Below, in pieces: positions 25,348-33,715 of a DNA stretch of 36,439 bases. Every line of letters starts with the position of its first letter. Position 1 is the first letter of the stretch. A model generated the notes under the pieces. The model worked only from the letters and a program-made list of their open reading frames with translations, did no database searches and had not been told where the DNA came from. Position numbers and translations under genes: made by a program. The stretch is from DASXMR01 sp036495525 (GTDB lineage: Bacteria; Actinomycetota; Actinomycetes; Streptosporangiales; Streptosporangiaceae), in contig DASXMR010000124.1 in NCBI GenBank assembly GCA_036495525.1, positions 1 to 36,439 on the forward strand, in the 5' to 3' direction.

Positions 25348-26381
25348 CCGGTGACAACCGTGCCGCCGGCCGGCAAGCCCAGACCGGGCAGCCGGGCCAG
25401 CAGGCAGCAGCTGGCCAGCCGGGCCGGCCGCCGAGCGCCACCGACCGGCTGCAGCGGCTGCTGGCCCTGGTGCCGTACGTGGTCAGCAGGAACGCGGTAT
25501 CGCTGGCCGAGACGGCGGCCGCATTCGGGGTCAGCGAGCGCCAGCTGGTCGACGACCTGAACATGCTCTGGTGCGTGGAACTGCGCTCGCCTGACCCGTA
25601 CTGCCCGATCGACCTGTCCTACGAGGGCGGCGAGATCGTGGTCAGCCAGGCAGAGTCCATCGGGCGGCCGCTGCGGCTGGATACCGACGAGGCCAGCGCG
25701 CTGCTGGTCGCGCTGCGCACGCTGGCCGAGGTACCTGGGCTCGGCGACCGGTCGGCGCTCAGCCGCACCATCGCCAAGCTCGAGGCGGCGGCGGGCGAGG
25801 CAGCCTCAGTCAGCGAGCAGCTCGCGGTGCAGCTCGACGGCCGCGCGCCTGGCGAGGTGCTGGCCGAGCTGACCGACGCGCTGAACCGCGGCCGCCGGCT
25901 GCACCTGTCCTATTACGTGCCGGGGCGGGACGAGGCCACCGAGCGTGACGTGGACCCGATGCGGCTGCTGATGGTCGAGGGCCGCAGCTACCTGGAGGGC
26001 TGGTGCCGCAGCGCGGAAGCGGTGCGGCTGTTCCGGCTTGACCGGGTGCTCGGCATCGAGGTGCTCGACGTGCCGGCCAGCGTGCCAGGCGGGGCCCAGC
26101 CGCGCGACGTCGACCAGGGGCTGTTCCGGCCGTCGGCGCAGGATGTCCGGGTGGTGCTTGAGCTGTCCCCGGCCGGCCACTGGGTGGCCGAGTACTACCC
26201 GTGCGAGGAGGTCACCGACCTCGGCGACGGTGTCCTGCGGGCGAGCCTGCGGACGCCGGACACCCAGTGGGTCCGCCGGCTTGCCCTGCGGCTGGGCGAG
26301 GACGGCAGGGTGGTAGCCCCGGTATCGCTGGCCGCCGAGGTCAGGGATGATGCCGCCGCTGCGCTGGCCCAGTACGCCTGA
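25344..26381 (+). CDS. pafC: WYL-domain transcription regulator PafC
   Basis: Partner of PafB, 345 residues. A disordered Gln/Pro/Gly-rich start (about 1-33) precedes the winged helix (TDRLQRLLALVPYVVSRNAV, FGVSERQLVDDLNMLW). The WYL domain contains DPMRLLMVEGRSYLEGWCRS..RLFRLDRV, and the WCX domain ends the protein. The start ATG overlaps the pafB stop. In some actinomycetes pafB and pafC are one gene; here they are separate but coupled. About 180 bp follow before tatA, with inverted repeats that could be regulatory. Confidence 0.94.
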   Translation: MTGDNRAAGRQAQTGQPGQQAAAGQPGRPPSATDRLQRLLALVPYVVSRNAVSLAETAAAFGVSERQLVDDLNMLWCVELRSPDPYCPIDLSYEGGEIVVSQAESIGRPLRLDTDEASALLVALRTLAEVPGLGDRSALSRTIAKLEAAAGEAASVSEQLAVQLDGRAPGEVLAELTDALNRGRRLHLSYYVPGRDEATERDVDPMRLLMVEGRSYLEGWCRSAEAVRLFRLDRVLGIEVLDVPASVPGGAQPRDVDQGLFRPSAQDVRVVLELSPAGHWVAEYYPCEEVTDLGDGVLRASLRTPDTQWVRRLALRLGEDGRVVAPVSLAAEVRDDAAAALAQYA

Positions 26382-26399
26382 CCCGGGCAGCAGAAGAGC

Positions 26400-26438
26400 G
26401 ACATGAACATCTATGTCCGGTTAATCTGCTAGACATAG
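26400..26438. promoter_or_regulatory. possible operator: three GACAT half-sites
   Basis: GACAT at 26400-26404 pairs with ATGTC at 26413-26417 (8-bp spacer). CTATGTC at 26411-26417 pairs perfectly with GACATAG at 26432-26438 (14-bp spacer). A -10-like TAATCT lies inside the second spacer. This could be an operator, or a hairpin ending the pafBC transcript. Confidence 0.35.
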
Positions 26439-26474
26439 CCGGGCCACCAACCCGACCAGGCCGCCCGCTACGAA

Positions 26475-26504
26475 GGTAGTACGAGAAGGCACTGGTAGTA
26501 GACT
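26475..26504 (+). promoter_or_regulatory. tatA promoter region
   Basis: TAGACT at 26499-26504 is a -10 box. GGTAGTA occurs at 26475-26481 and again at 26494-26500, a 7-bp direct repeat 19 bp apart that covers the -35 and -10 zones. The leader to ATG 26560 would be about 49 nt. Confidence 0.4.
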
Positions 26505-26559
26505 GCGAGGCGGGCAACCGAGCGCGCGCCGACGTTCCGGCCGACGAATGGGGACTGAC

Positions 26560-26934
26560 ATGTTTGATCCCAGCGCACCGCACATCATCATCCTGCTTGT
26601 GGTGGTCCTGCTCCTGTTCGGCTCGACCAGGCTGCCGGGGGCTGCGGAGGCGCTCGGCAAGTCCATGCGCGTCTTCAAGCACGAGGCCAAGAAGCTGCAC
26701 GACGACGACCCGCCGGCTGACGCGAAGATCGCCCCCGGCTCGGTCCAGCAGGCTCAGGCCCAGCAGCAGCTCGCCAGCCAGCAGGTCGCGCCGGACGCGA
26801 CCCAGCAGCAGCTGCTCGACATGCAGCGCCAGATCCAGGACCTGCAGAAGCAGTCCTCGGGCGGCAACGGTAGCGGCGGGGTAGCGAATGGCGCACCGGT
26901 GGCCGAGGGCCAGCGGGGCAGCCAGCCGCTCTAG
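26560..26934 (+). CDS. tatA: twin-arginine translocase subunit TatA
   Basis: Pore-forming subunit of the Tat export system for folded proteins. A single membrane helix (HIIILLVVVLLLFGSTRLPG) with the conserved FG and Pro is followed by the amphipathic helix EALGKSMRVFKHEAKKLHDD. The tail from about 55 onward is Gln/Ala-rich and disordered, longer than in E. coli. ATG 26548 is in frame, but ATG 26560 gives the usual short N-terminus MFDPSAPH with GGGGA just upstream (124 residues). It lies 12 bp before tatC. No tatB is visible, which is common in actinomycetes where it lies elsewhere. Confidence 0.93.
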   Translation: MFDPSAPHIIILLVVVLLLFGSTRLPGAAEALGKSMRVFKHEAKKLHDDDPPADAKIAPGSVQQAQAQQQLASQQVAPDATQQQLLDMQRQIQDLQKQSSGGNGSGGVANGAPVAEGQRGSQPL

Positions 26935-26946
26935 CCGCCCGCTGTC

Positions 26947-27867
26947 ATGGCAACGCCGGACGGCGCGAACGGTACATCCACCAACGGCACGTCGAGAACC
27001 GCGAAGCTGCTGCACGGCTCGCGGGCCGGCAACCCGGACGGGCGGATGCCGCTGCTCGACCATATCCGCGAACTGCGCAACCGCCTGATCGTTGCGCTGG
27101 TCGCGGCCCTCGTCGGCTCGATCATCGGCTGGTTCACCTTCCACCCCGTCTGGGCCTTCATCCAGCACCCGTACTGTCGGCTGCACTTGTATAGCCAACT
27201 TCCGGGCCAGCCGGCCCAGACCTGCACGCTGTACGTCACCGGGATCTTCGACTCGCTGTTCCTGCATCTCAAGATTGCGATCATCACGGGCCTCCTGCTG
27301 TCCTCGCCGGTCTGGATGTACCAGCTGTGGGCGTTCCTGGCGCCTGGCCTATACGCCAGGGAACGCCGGTACGCGTACTTCTTCGCCGGCTCGGCCCTCC
27401 CGCTGTTCGCCGTGGGCGGCGCCATCGCCTACTTCGCGATGACCAAGGGCCTGCACTTCCTGCTGCTGCTGGTGCCGCACAACGTGCAGATCATCCTCAC
27501 GATCAACAACTATCTCGGCTACGCGCTCGCGATGCTGGTGATCTTCGGCATCGCATTCGAGCTGCCGCTGCTATTCGTGCTGCTCAACCTCATCGGCGTG
27601 CTCACCCACCAGCGGTTCCGCAAGTGGCGGCGGATGATCATCTTCCTGATCTTCGCGTTTGCCGCCGTGTTCACGCCGAGCCCAGACCCGATCAGCATGC
27701 TGCTGCTCGCGGTGCCGTGCGTGCTGCTGGTGGAGTGCGCCGAGATCTTCGCCTGGCAGCACGACAAGCGCAAGGCGCGGCGCGTCGGGGCCTACCCTGG
27801 GCTGTCTGACGAGGCGATCGCCGAGCTGGCCGAGCAGGACTCCAGGAGCAGCACCGAGGCGCTGTAG
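26947..27867 (+). CDS. tatC: twin-arginine translocase subunit TatC
   Basis: Receptor of the Tat system that binds the twin-arginine signal. The 306-residue protein has six membrane helices. The family signature MPLLDHIRELRNRLI precedes the first helix, and SSPVWMYQLWAFLAPGLYARERR with the conserved Glu region follows. FELPLLFVLLNLIGVLT and FAAVFTPSPDPISMLLLAVP match helices 4-6. An N-terminal extension of about 38 residues is rich in Gly/Thr/Asn. It is co-transcribed with tatA. Many secreted redox and phosphodiesterase proteins in actinomycetes depend on this route. Confidence 0.95.
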   Translation: MATPDGANGTSTNGTSRTAKLLHGSRAGNPDGRMPLLDHIRELRNRLIVALVAALVGSIIGWFTFHPVWAFIQHPYCRLHLYSQLPGQPAQTCTLYVTGIFDSLFLHLKIAIITGLLLSSPVWMYQLWAFLAPGLYARERRYAYFFAGSALPLFAVGGAIAYFAMTKGLHFLLLLVPHNVQIILTINNYLGYALAMLVIFGIAFELPLLFVLLNLIGVLTHQRFRKWRRMIIFLIFAFAAVFTPSPDPISMLLLAVPCVLLVECAEIFAWQHDKRKARRVGAYPGLSDEAIAELAEQDSRSSTEAL

Positions 27868-27873
27868 CGGGCA

Positions 27874-27900
27874 CCCGGCCGGCCGCGAGGCACGGCCGGG
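27874..27900 (+). terminator. hairpin after tatC
   Basis: An 8-bp perfect stem (CCCGGCCG at 27874-27881, CGGCCGGG at 27893-27900) with an 11-nt loop lies between tatC and the helicase promoter. No T-run. Confidence 0.4.
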
Positions 27901-27906
27901 GACCCG

Positions 27907-27912
27907 TACGCT
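27907..27912 (+). promoter_or_regulatory. -10 box TACGCT, leaderless promoter of helY
   Basis: TACGCT is followed by exactly six bases and the ATG at 27919. No ribosome binding site. Confidence 0.55.
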
Positions 27913-27918
27913 GGCGAC

Positions 27919-30609
27919 ATGGGCCCGACGACGGACGAGCCGCCGGAGCTGACCTCGTTCCGCCAGCTATATGACTTCAGCTTTGACGACTTCCAGGTGC
28001 GAGCCTGCCGGGCGCTGAGCGAGGGACACGGCGTGCTCGTCGCCGCGCCGACCGGCTCGGGCAAGACGGTGATCGGGGAGTTCGCCGTGCACCTGGCGCT
28101 GGCCGGCGGCCGCAAGTGCTTCTACACCACGCCGATCAAGGCGCTGTCCAACCAGAAGTACGGCGACCTGGCACGGCGCTACGGCGCGGCCAGGGTCGGG
28201 CTGCTGACCGGCGACAACAGCATCAACGGCGAGGCGCCGGTGGTAGTGATGACCACCGAGGTGCTGCGGAACATGCTGTACGCGGGCTCGCCGACGCTCG
28301 CCGGGCTCGGCTACGTGGTGCTCGACGAGGTGCACTACCTGGCCGACGCGTTCCGGGGCGCAGTCTGGGAAGAGGTGATCATTCACCTGCCCGACTCAGT
28401 CACCGTGGTAGCCCTGTCGGCGACGGTCAGCAACGCCGAGGAGCTCGGCGACTGGATGGCCGAGGTGCGCGGCGGTACCGCGGTGATCGTCGACGAGCAC
28501 CGGCCGGTGCCGCTGTGGCAGCACATGCTGGTCGGCAGCCGCCTGTACGACCTGTTCTCCGCGGCCGGCGCCAGCACGGAACGGCCGGGCCCGGCGGTCA
28601 ACGCGGAGCTGGTCAGGGCTGCCCGCCATGATCACCGGGGCTCGTACCGGGCACCGGGCCGGCCCGCGCGCGGCGGCCGGCGCCCGCCCAGGTTCCGGCC
28701 GCCGAGCCGGCCGGAGGTGATCGCCCGGCTGGACGCGGCCGGCCTGCTGCCCGCGATCACGTTCATCTTCAGCCGGGCCGGCTGCGACGCGGCGGTCCAG
28801 CAGTGCCTCGCGCTTGACCTCACCCTGACCACCCCCGACCAGGCCAGCCAGATCACCAGGATCGCACGCGAGCGTACCGCCGAGATCCCGGCCGAGGACC
28901 TGCAGGTGCTCGGATACCACGACTGGCTGGCCGGGCTACGGCGTGGCATCGCGGCGCATCACGCCGGCCTGCTGCCAGCGTTCAAGGAGGTCGTCGAGCA
29001 GCTGTTCACCGCCGGGCTGATCCGGGCGGTCTTCGCGACCGAGACGCTCGCGCTCGGCATCAACATGCCGGCCAGGACAGTCGTGATCGAGCGGCTGGAC
29101 AAGTGGAACGGCGAGCAGCACGCCGACCTGACACCGGGGGAGTACACCCAGCTCACCGGCCGGGCCGGGCGGCGCGGGATCGACGTGGAGGGACACGCCG
29201 TCGTGCTCTGGCACCCCGGCCTCGACCCGGCGTCCGTGGCCGGCCTGGCCGGCACCCGCACCTACCCGCTGAGATCCAGTTTCCAGCCGTCCTACAACAT
29301 GGCGGTCAACCTGGTGGGCCAGGTGGGCCGCCAGCGCGCGGCCGCGCTGCTCGAATCGTCGTTCGCCCAGTTCCAGGCCGATCGCGGGGTGGTCGGGCTC
29401 GCCCGCCAGGCCGCCGCGATGCGGGCCGAGGCGAAGCAGCTCGCGGCCGGCTGCGAGCGCGGCGACATCGCCGGCTACGCCGCGCTGCGCCGCGAGCTGT
29501 CCGAGCGCGAGGGCGACCAGGCCCGCCGGCGCTCCGCGGCCCGCCGCGACGAGGCATCGGCCTCGCTCGGCACCCTGCGCCGGGGCGACATCATCCAGGT
29601 GCCGGGCGGCCGCCGCGCCGGGATCGCGATCGTGCTGGAGCCCAGCACCGCCGACGGCCAGCCGCTGCCGCTCGTGCTCACCGAGAACCGCCAGGTCAAG
29701 CGGCTCTCCCTGGCCGACTTCCCGGTTCCCGTGCAGGCCATCGAGCGGATCCGGGTGCCGGCCTCGTTCAGCGCGCGATCGGCCAACCACCGCCGCGACC
29801 TCGCCGCCACCGTGCGGAACAAGCTCGCGGGCCACGACCTGTCCCGGTCACGCCGCGGCCGGGACGCCGCGGGGCGCAGCGGCGATGACGTGGAGATCGC
29901 CGCGCTGCGCCGGGCCCTGCGCGAGCATCCCTGTCACCAGTGCCCCGACCGCGAGGCGCACCTACGCCAGTCCGAGCGTTACCTCCGGCTGGAGCGCGAG
30001 GTGCAGGCGCTCGACCGCCGGGTCGCCGGGCGGTCGCACGTGCTGGCCCGGACCTTCGACCGCGTGTGCGCGGTCCTGACCGAGCTCGGCTACATCGAGG
30101 GCGACGCGGTGACGCCGGAGGGCCGCCGTCTGTCCGGCCTGTATACCGAGCTGGACCTGGTCGCCGCCGAGTGCCTGCGCCGGGGCACCTGGGCTGGCCT
30201 GTCCGCCCCGGACCTGGCGGCCTGCGTGTCAGCCCTGACCTTCGAGTCCCGGCGGCTGGACGACGCTAGCCCGCCGCGGCTGCCGGCCGGCCGGGTTGCG
30301 GAGGTCCTGGCCGACATGATCCGGCTGTGGGGCGAGCTGGACGGCGTGGAGCACGAGCACGGGCTGTCGTTCCTGCGCGAGCCCGACCTCGGCTTCGCCT
30401 GGACCGCGCACGCCTGGGCCCGCGGGGTGGACCTGCAGCGGGCGCTCGGCGACCGCACCCCCGGTGACTTCGTGCGCGCCGTCAAGCAGCTGATCGACCT
30501 GCTGGACCAGATTGCCGGCGCGGCCGGGCGCGATCCGCTGGCCAAGACGGCCCGGACGGCCATCGACGGGTTGCGCCGCGGGGTCGTGGCGTACTCGTCT
30601 GTCCAGTAA
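27919..30609 (+). CDS. helY: superfamily 2 RNA/DNA helicase, HelY (Ski2/Mtr4-like)
   Basis: An 896-residue ATP-dependent helicase. Motif I is AAPTGSGKT (42-50), motif II DEVH from Asp136, motif III LSAT, motif V TETLALGINMPARTVV, motif VI QLTGRAGRRG. An Arg/Pro-rich loop (about 235-260) interrupts the region between the two RecA domains. The C-terminal DSHCT-type domain includes HPCHQCPDREAHLRQ. The order pafA-pafBC-tatAC-helY matches Mtb Rv2097c-Rv2092c. Mtr4 relatives unwind structured RNA for degradation; the precise substrate of HelY is not established. The start is fixed by the leaderless spacing. Confidence 0.93.
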   Translation: MGPTTDEPPELTSFRQLYDFSFDDFQVRACRALSEGHGVLVAAPTGSGKTVIGEFAVHLALAGGRKCFYTTPIKALSNQKYGDLARRYGAARVGLLTGDNSINGEAPVVVMTTEVLRNMLYAGSPTLAGLGYVVLDEVHYLADAFRGAVWEEVIIHLPDSVTVVALSATVSNAEELGDWMAEVRGGTAVIVDEHRPVPLWQHMLVGSRLYDLFSAAGASTERPGPAVNAELVRAARHDHRGSYRAPGRPARGGRRPPRFRPPSRPEVIARLDAAGLLPAITFIFSRAGCDAAVQQCLALDLTLTTPDQASQITRIARERTAEIPAEDLQVLGYHDWLAGLRRGIAAHHAGLLPAFKEVVEQLFTAGLIRAVFATETLALGINMPARTVVIERLDKWNGEQHADLTPGEYTQLTGRAGRRGIDVEGHAVVLWHPGLDPASVAGLAGTRTYPLRSSFQPSYNMAVNLVGQVGRQRAAALLESSFAQFQADRGVVGLARQAAAMRAEAKQLAAGCERGDIAGYAALRRELSEREGDQARRRSAARRDEASASLGTLRRGDIIQVPGGRRAGIAIVLEPSTADGQPLPLVLTENRQVKRLSLADFPVPVQAIERIRVPASFSARSANHRRDLAATVRNKLAGHDLSRSRRGRDAAGRSGDDVEIAALRRALREHPCHQCPDREAHLRQSERYLRLEREVQALDRRVAGRSHVLARTFDRVCAVLTELGYIEGDAVTPEGRRLSGLYTELDLVAAECLRRGTWAGLSAPDLAACVSALTFESRRLDDASPPRLPAGRVAEVLADMIRLWGELDGVEHEHGLSFLREPDLGFAWTAHAWARGVDLQRALGDRTPGDFVRAVKQLIDLLDQIAGAAGRDPLAKTARTAIDGLRRGVVAYSSVQ

Positions 30610-30990
30610 GCCCGTTACGGGGCCTTCGCACCCGGTGACCCCGTTACGGATAATCCTGTTGCGCGCCCGGCTGGCCGGCCGGGCGCCGCGCCAGTCTGGT
30701 ACCTGGTCTCGATGTGGGTCAGCCCCCGGCTGCGCGGGCAGGGCGTCGCCGCGGACCTGGTCACGGCGGTGTGCGACCTGGCCCGCGCCGACGGCGCCGA
30801 TCAGGTCGCGCTGTGGGTGACCGAGGTCAGTGACCGGGCCCGGGCGTTCTACCGGCGGGCCGGCTTCCGGGAGACGGGCGAGCGCGCCCTGGTGCGGCCG
30901 GAGCAGCCTGGCCACTGGGGGCGGCGGATGGTCCGTGACCTGCGCGGCCCGGCGGCTAGCGGGCTGGCGGCTACCGGGCTGGCGCCATGA
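30610..30990 (+). pseudogene. GNAT acetyltransferase lacking its N-terminal half
   Basis: The frame that continues straight after the helicase stop reads into WYLVSMWVSPRLRGQGVAAD, the acetyl-CoA-binding core of a GNAT enzyme, and on to ALWVTEVSDRARAFYRRAGF, its normal end. The preceding sequence (30610-30690) has no start codon and no resemblance to the missing 60-70 N-terminal residues. The first ATG (30712) lies inside the core, so a product from it would be 92 residues and lack substrate-binding strands. CCCGTTACGG occurs twice (30611-30620, 30640-30649) in the damaged part. A short functional protein cannot be excluded. It overlaps the end of the cysteine dioxygenase gene by 20 bp. Confidence 0.55.
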
Positions 30991-31522
30991 CCGGCAGGTC
31001 GTAGATCCGGCGCACGCTGCTGCCCAGGCGGGTGATGTCGGCCCCGTAGACGTGCAGCGACACGGCGACCCCGTCGCCGCAGTTGCGGACCCGGTGGATA
31101 TCGCCGGGCGGGGCGAATCCGCTGACCTCGCCAGTGCCGTTCTGGCTGGTGCCGACCTGCGCTAGGTGGCTGCCGTCGGCGCTGACGGCGTAGAGCTCCT
31201 CGTACTCGACGCCCTGCAGGACGCCGAACACGCACCAGGTGACGTGGTCGTGGATCGGGGTCACCTGGCCTGGCCGCCAGACCATGGCCGTGACGCAGAA
31301 CGACCCGTCGGGCTCGGCGTGCAGGATGTGGCAGCGGTAGCCGTCCGGGTCGCCGGCGAGCTCCTCCGCCGTCAGGATCTGCGGGCCGGGCAGGCGACGG
31401 CGCAGTTCGCCGGCCACCAGCACGGCGGTCCTTGCCCAGTCCGCGTGCTGCGCGGTGGCACCGCGGATGGCGGTGATCAGATCCGCCGGACATCGGGTGC
31501 GAACCTGACTGATCGTCGTCAT
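30971..31522 (-). CDS. cysteine dioxygenase family protein
   Basis: A 183-residue cupin enzyme that oxidises L-cysteine (or a related thiol) to the sulfinate using Fe(II) and O2. Iron ligands His91, His93 (TPIHDH) and His143 (GDIHRVRN) are present. The Ser155-x-His157-x-Tyr159 triad in AVSLHVYG matches the type I CDO active site. FGVLQGVEYEELY is the cupin strand pair. GGAGGG precedes the ATG at 31522. If mycothiol synthesis is altered in this organism, cysteine oxidation would be a relevant neighbour, but no operon link is seen. It is divergent from the exonuclease gene. Confidence 0.9.
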   Translation of the reverse strand: MTTISQVRTRCPADLITAIRGATAQHADWARTAVLVAGELRRRLPGPQILTAEELAGDPDGYRCHILHAEPDGSFCVTAMVWRPGQVTPIHDHVTWCVFGVLQGVEYEELYAVSADGSHLAQVGTSQNGTGEVSGFAPPGDIHRVRNCGDGVAVSLHVYGADITRLGSSVRRIYDLPVMAPAR

Positions 31523-31620
31523 GCTTACCCTCCCTGCCAGCCAGAATCGATACCGACAGCCTAGGGACCAGCGGCTCCCCGATCTAATGCCAAAGATTCA
31601 TACATCCATAGAGGGAATCC

Positions 31621-32577
31621 ATGAATGCGCACGCCATGCCGGCGGCCCGCGCGCCTGGCAGGATGACGGAGATGGGCACGCTGATGCTGCTGGACACCGC
31701 CTCGCTGTACTACCGGGCGTTCTACGGCGTGCCGGAGACCATGACGGCCCCGGACGGAACGCCGGTGAACGCCGTGCGCGGGCTGCTGGACATGATCTCC
31801 CGGCTAGTCCGCGCCCGGACGCCGGGCCGCCTGGTCGCGTGCATGGACGCCGACTGGCGCCCGGCGTTCCGCACGGCCGCGATCCCCTCCTACAAGGCGC
31901 ACCGGGCCAACCCCGACGGCACCGAGCAGGCGCCCGACGCGCTGACCGCGCAGATCCCCGTCATCGAGGAGGTCCTCGCCGCCGCCGGGGTCGCGATGGC
32001 CGCGGCGCCGGGCTTCGAGGCCGACGACGTGATCGGCACGCTGGCCGCCCGGGACGCCGGGCCGGTCGAGGTGGTGACCGGGGACCGGGACCTGTTCCAG
32101 GTCGTCGACGACGCCCGCGGCGTCCGGGTCCTGTACACCGCGCGCGGGCTGGCCAAGCTGGAGATCCTCGACGAGGCCGCGGTCGCCGACCGCTACGACA
32201 TCCCCGGCGACGCCTACGCCGCGTTCGCGGCCCTGCGCGGTGATCCCAGCGACGGCCTGCCCGGCGTGCCCGGCGTGGGGGAGAAGACCGCCGCCGCGCT
32301 GGTGCGGTCGTTCGGCTCGGTGCCCGCGATCCTGGACGCGCTGGACGCCGGGCACGGCGGCTTCCCGATGGGCAGCCGGGCCAAGCTCGCGGGCAGCCGG
32401 TCCTACCTGGCGGCCAGTGTCCAGGTTGTCGCGGTCGCCACGGACGCTCCGGTCACCGGCGGCGACGGCGAGCTGCCGTCCCGCCCTTCCGATCCGCGGC
32501 GGCTCGCGGAACTGGATGAGCGCTGGGGCCTGTCCTCGTCCCTGGGGCGGCTGCTCTCGGCCCTGGCGAGCCGCTGA
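31621..32577 (+). CDS. stand-alone 5'-3' exonuclease (DNA polymerase I exonuclease-domain type)
   Basis: A 318-residue flap-type nuclease without polymerase domains. It shows LMLLDTASLYYRAFYGVPET, the acidic metal cluster (MDADWRPAFR; GFEADDVIGTLA; VVTGDRDLFQVV), and the helix-three-turn-helix DGLPGVPGVGEKTAAAL that grips DNA. All expected Asp/Glu residues appear present. It likely processes 5' flaps or RNA primers as a partner or backup of Pol I (inference). ATG 31621 has GAGGGA at 31611-31616; ATG 31663 or 31672 are closer to the conserved start. A 6-bp inverted repeat ATTCAT/ATGAAT encloses the ribosome binding site and start codon. Confidence 0.9.
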   Translation: MNAHAMPAARAPGRMTEMGTLMLLDTASLYYRAFYGVPETMTAPDGTPVNAVRGLLDMISRLVRARTPGRLVACMDADWRPAFRTAAIPSYKAHRANPDGTEQAPDALTAQIPVIEEVLAAAGVAMAAAPGFEADDVIGTLAARDAGPVEVVTGDRDLFQVVDDARGVRVLYTARGLAKLEILDEAAVADRYDIPGDAYAAFAALRGDPSDGLPGVPGVGEKTAAALVRSFGSVPAILDALDAGHGGFPMGSRAKLAGSRSYLAASVQVVAVATDAPVTGGDGELPSRPSDPRRLAELDERWGLSSSLGRLLSALASR

Positions 32578-32612
32578 GCCGCCCGCCAGGCCCACTGCTA
32601 GCCGAGGGCCCG

Positions 32613-33485
32613 TTACAGGACCTGCAGGGCCACCAGGCAGGTGTCGTCGTCCGTGGCCGAGTTGCTCATAGCGTGCAGCACCGTGCCGATGACGGCGTCC
32701 GGGGCGGTGGCCCCGCACGCTGCCGCGCACAGCGTGCTCAGCCCGTCGTCGATGGACTGGTCCCGGCGCTCGACGAGGCCGTCGCTGTAGAGCAGCAGCA
32801 GGTCGCCCACCTGCAGCTGCTGACTGGCGACGAGGTACTCGCGGTCGCCCGCGCCCAGCAGGATGCCGTCGGGCTGCGGCAGCGCCCAGGCCCGCGCGCC
32901 GCGCACCAGTACCGGCGGCGGATGGCCGGCCTGCGCCCAGCGCAGCAGCCGGCTGGCCGGGTCGAAGTAGCCGGCGATGACCGACGAGGTGTGCTCGGGG
33001 TCGACGAAGCGGACCAGCTCGTTCAGCCAGCCCACCAGCTGCTGCGGCGGGGCCCCGGTGATGGCCAGGCCCGCCAGCGCGCCGCGCAGCCGGGCCATCC
33101 CGGCCGCGGCCGCCAGCCCGTGCCCGGCCACGTCGCCGATCGCGATCAGCACCAGGCCGCTGGGCAGCTCGGCCGTGATGTACCAGTCCCCGCCGACCCG
33201 GCTGTCGTAAGAGGCCGGCAGGTAGCGGACCGCGGCGCGCAGGCCGGGCAGGTCGAATGGCTCGTCGTGCAGCGGCAGGATCGCGTGCTGGAGCTCGACG
33301 GTGACGTGTCGCTGCTGGGTCAGCTCGGCCGACAGCCGGGCCTCTCGGCTGCGGTTGTCGTCCGCCTCCGGGCGCGGCGAACGCACCTCCGGGCCGGTCA
33401 TGCCTGAAGACGACCCGGCGCGCGGCTGCCGGGCGGCGTTGCCTCGATGGGGGGCGGGAACCTCAACGGTTTCAGAACTCATCAC
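32613..33485 (-). CDS. SpoIIE/PP2C-type serine phosphatase (RsbU-like)
   Basis: A 290-residue phosphatase of the SpoIIE class, which typically activates anti-anti-sigma factors. The core runs from LQHAILP through YDSRVGGDWYITAE and AIGDVAGHGLAAAAGMARLR to LLLYSDGLVERRD and ATDDDTCLVAL, which supply the metal-binding Asp residues. The first 65 residues are polar and probably disordered or coiled. No PAS, GAF or receiver domain is present, so input must come from a partner. No anti-sigma gene is nearby. Starts GTG 33485 and ATG 33482 are adjacent. The stop is 36 bp from the stop of the exonuclease gene. Confidence 0.9.
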   Translation of the reverse strand: MMSSETVEVPAPHRGNAARQPRAGSSSGMTGPEVRSPRPEADDNRSREARLSAELTQQRHVTVELQHAILPLHDEPFDLPGLRAAVRYLPASYDSRVGGDWYITAELPSGLVLIAIGDVAGHGLAAAAGMARLRGALAGLAITGAPPQQLVGWLNELVRFVDPEHTSSVIAGYFDPASRLLRWAQAGHPPPVLVRGARAWALPQPDGILLGAGDREYLVASQQLQVGDLLLLYSDGLVERRDQSIDDGLSTLCAAACGATAPDAVIGTVLHAMSNSATDDDTCLVALQVL

Positions 33486-33515
33486 GGTTCACATCAGGTC
33501 GCTGGCTGTGCACTA

Positions 33516-33530
33516 AGCGTGACGCACGCT
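33516..33530. promoter_or_regulatory. operator-like inverted repeat upstream of the phosphatase gene
   Basis: AGCGTG and CACGCT flank a 3-bp spacer, a perfect 6-3-6 repeat 31 bp upstream of the phosphatase start. It lies in the 230-bp divergent gap before the peptidase gene. No known regulator is recognised. Confidence 0.3.
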
Positions 33531-33715
33531 GGGCGTCCGTGTCTAGATAGGGATGCAATACTCCGGCATGAGATGATCGGATAGGTGAAACACCGGCGAC
33601 GGCGCCCGCTCGGAGCCCGGCCGACGGCGAGGAGGGCACGGCAGTGGCGAGCACGGCAAGCGGCACAGTTGGGAGCATAGTGGGCGGCAGCGCTAATTAG
33701 CAGGCAAACCGTGAC

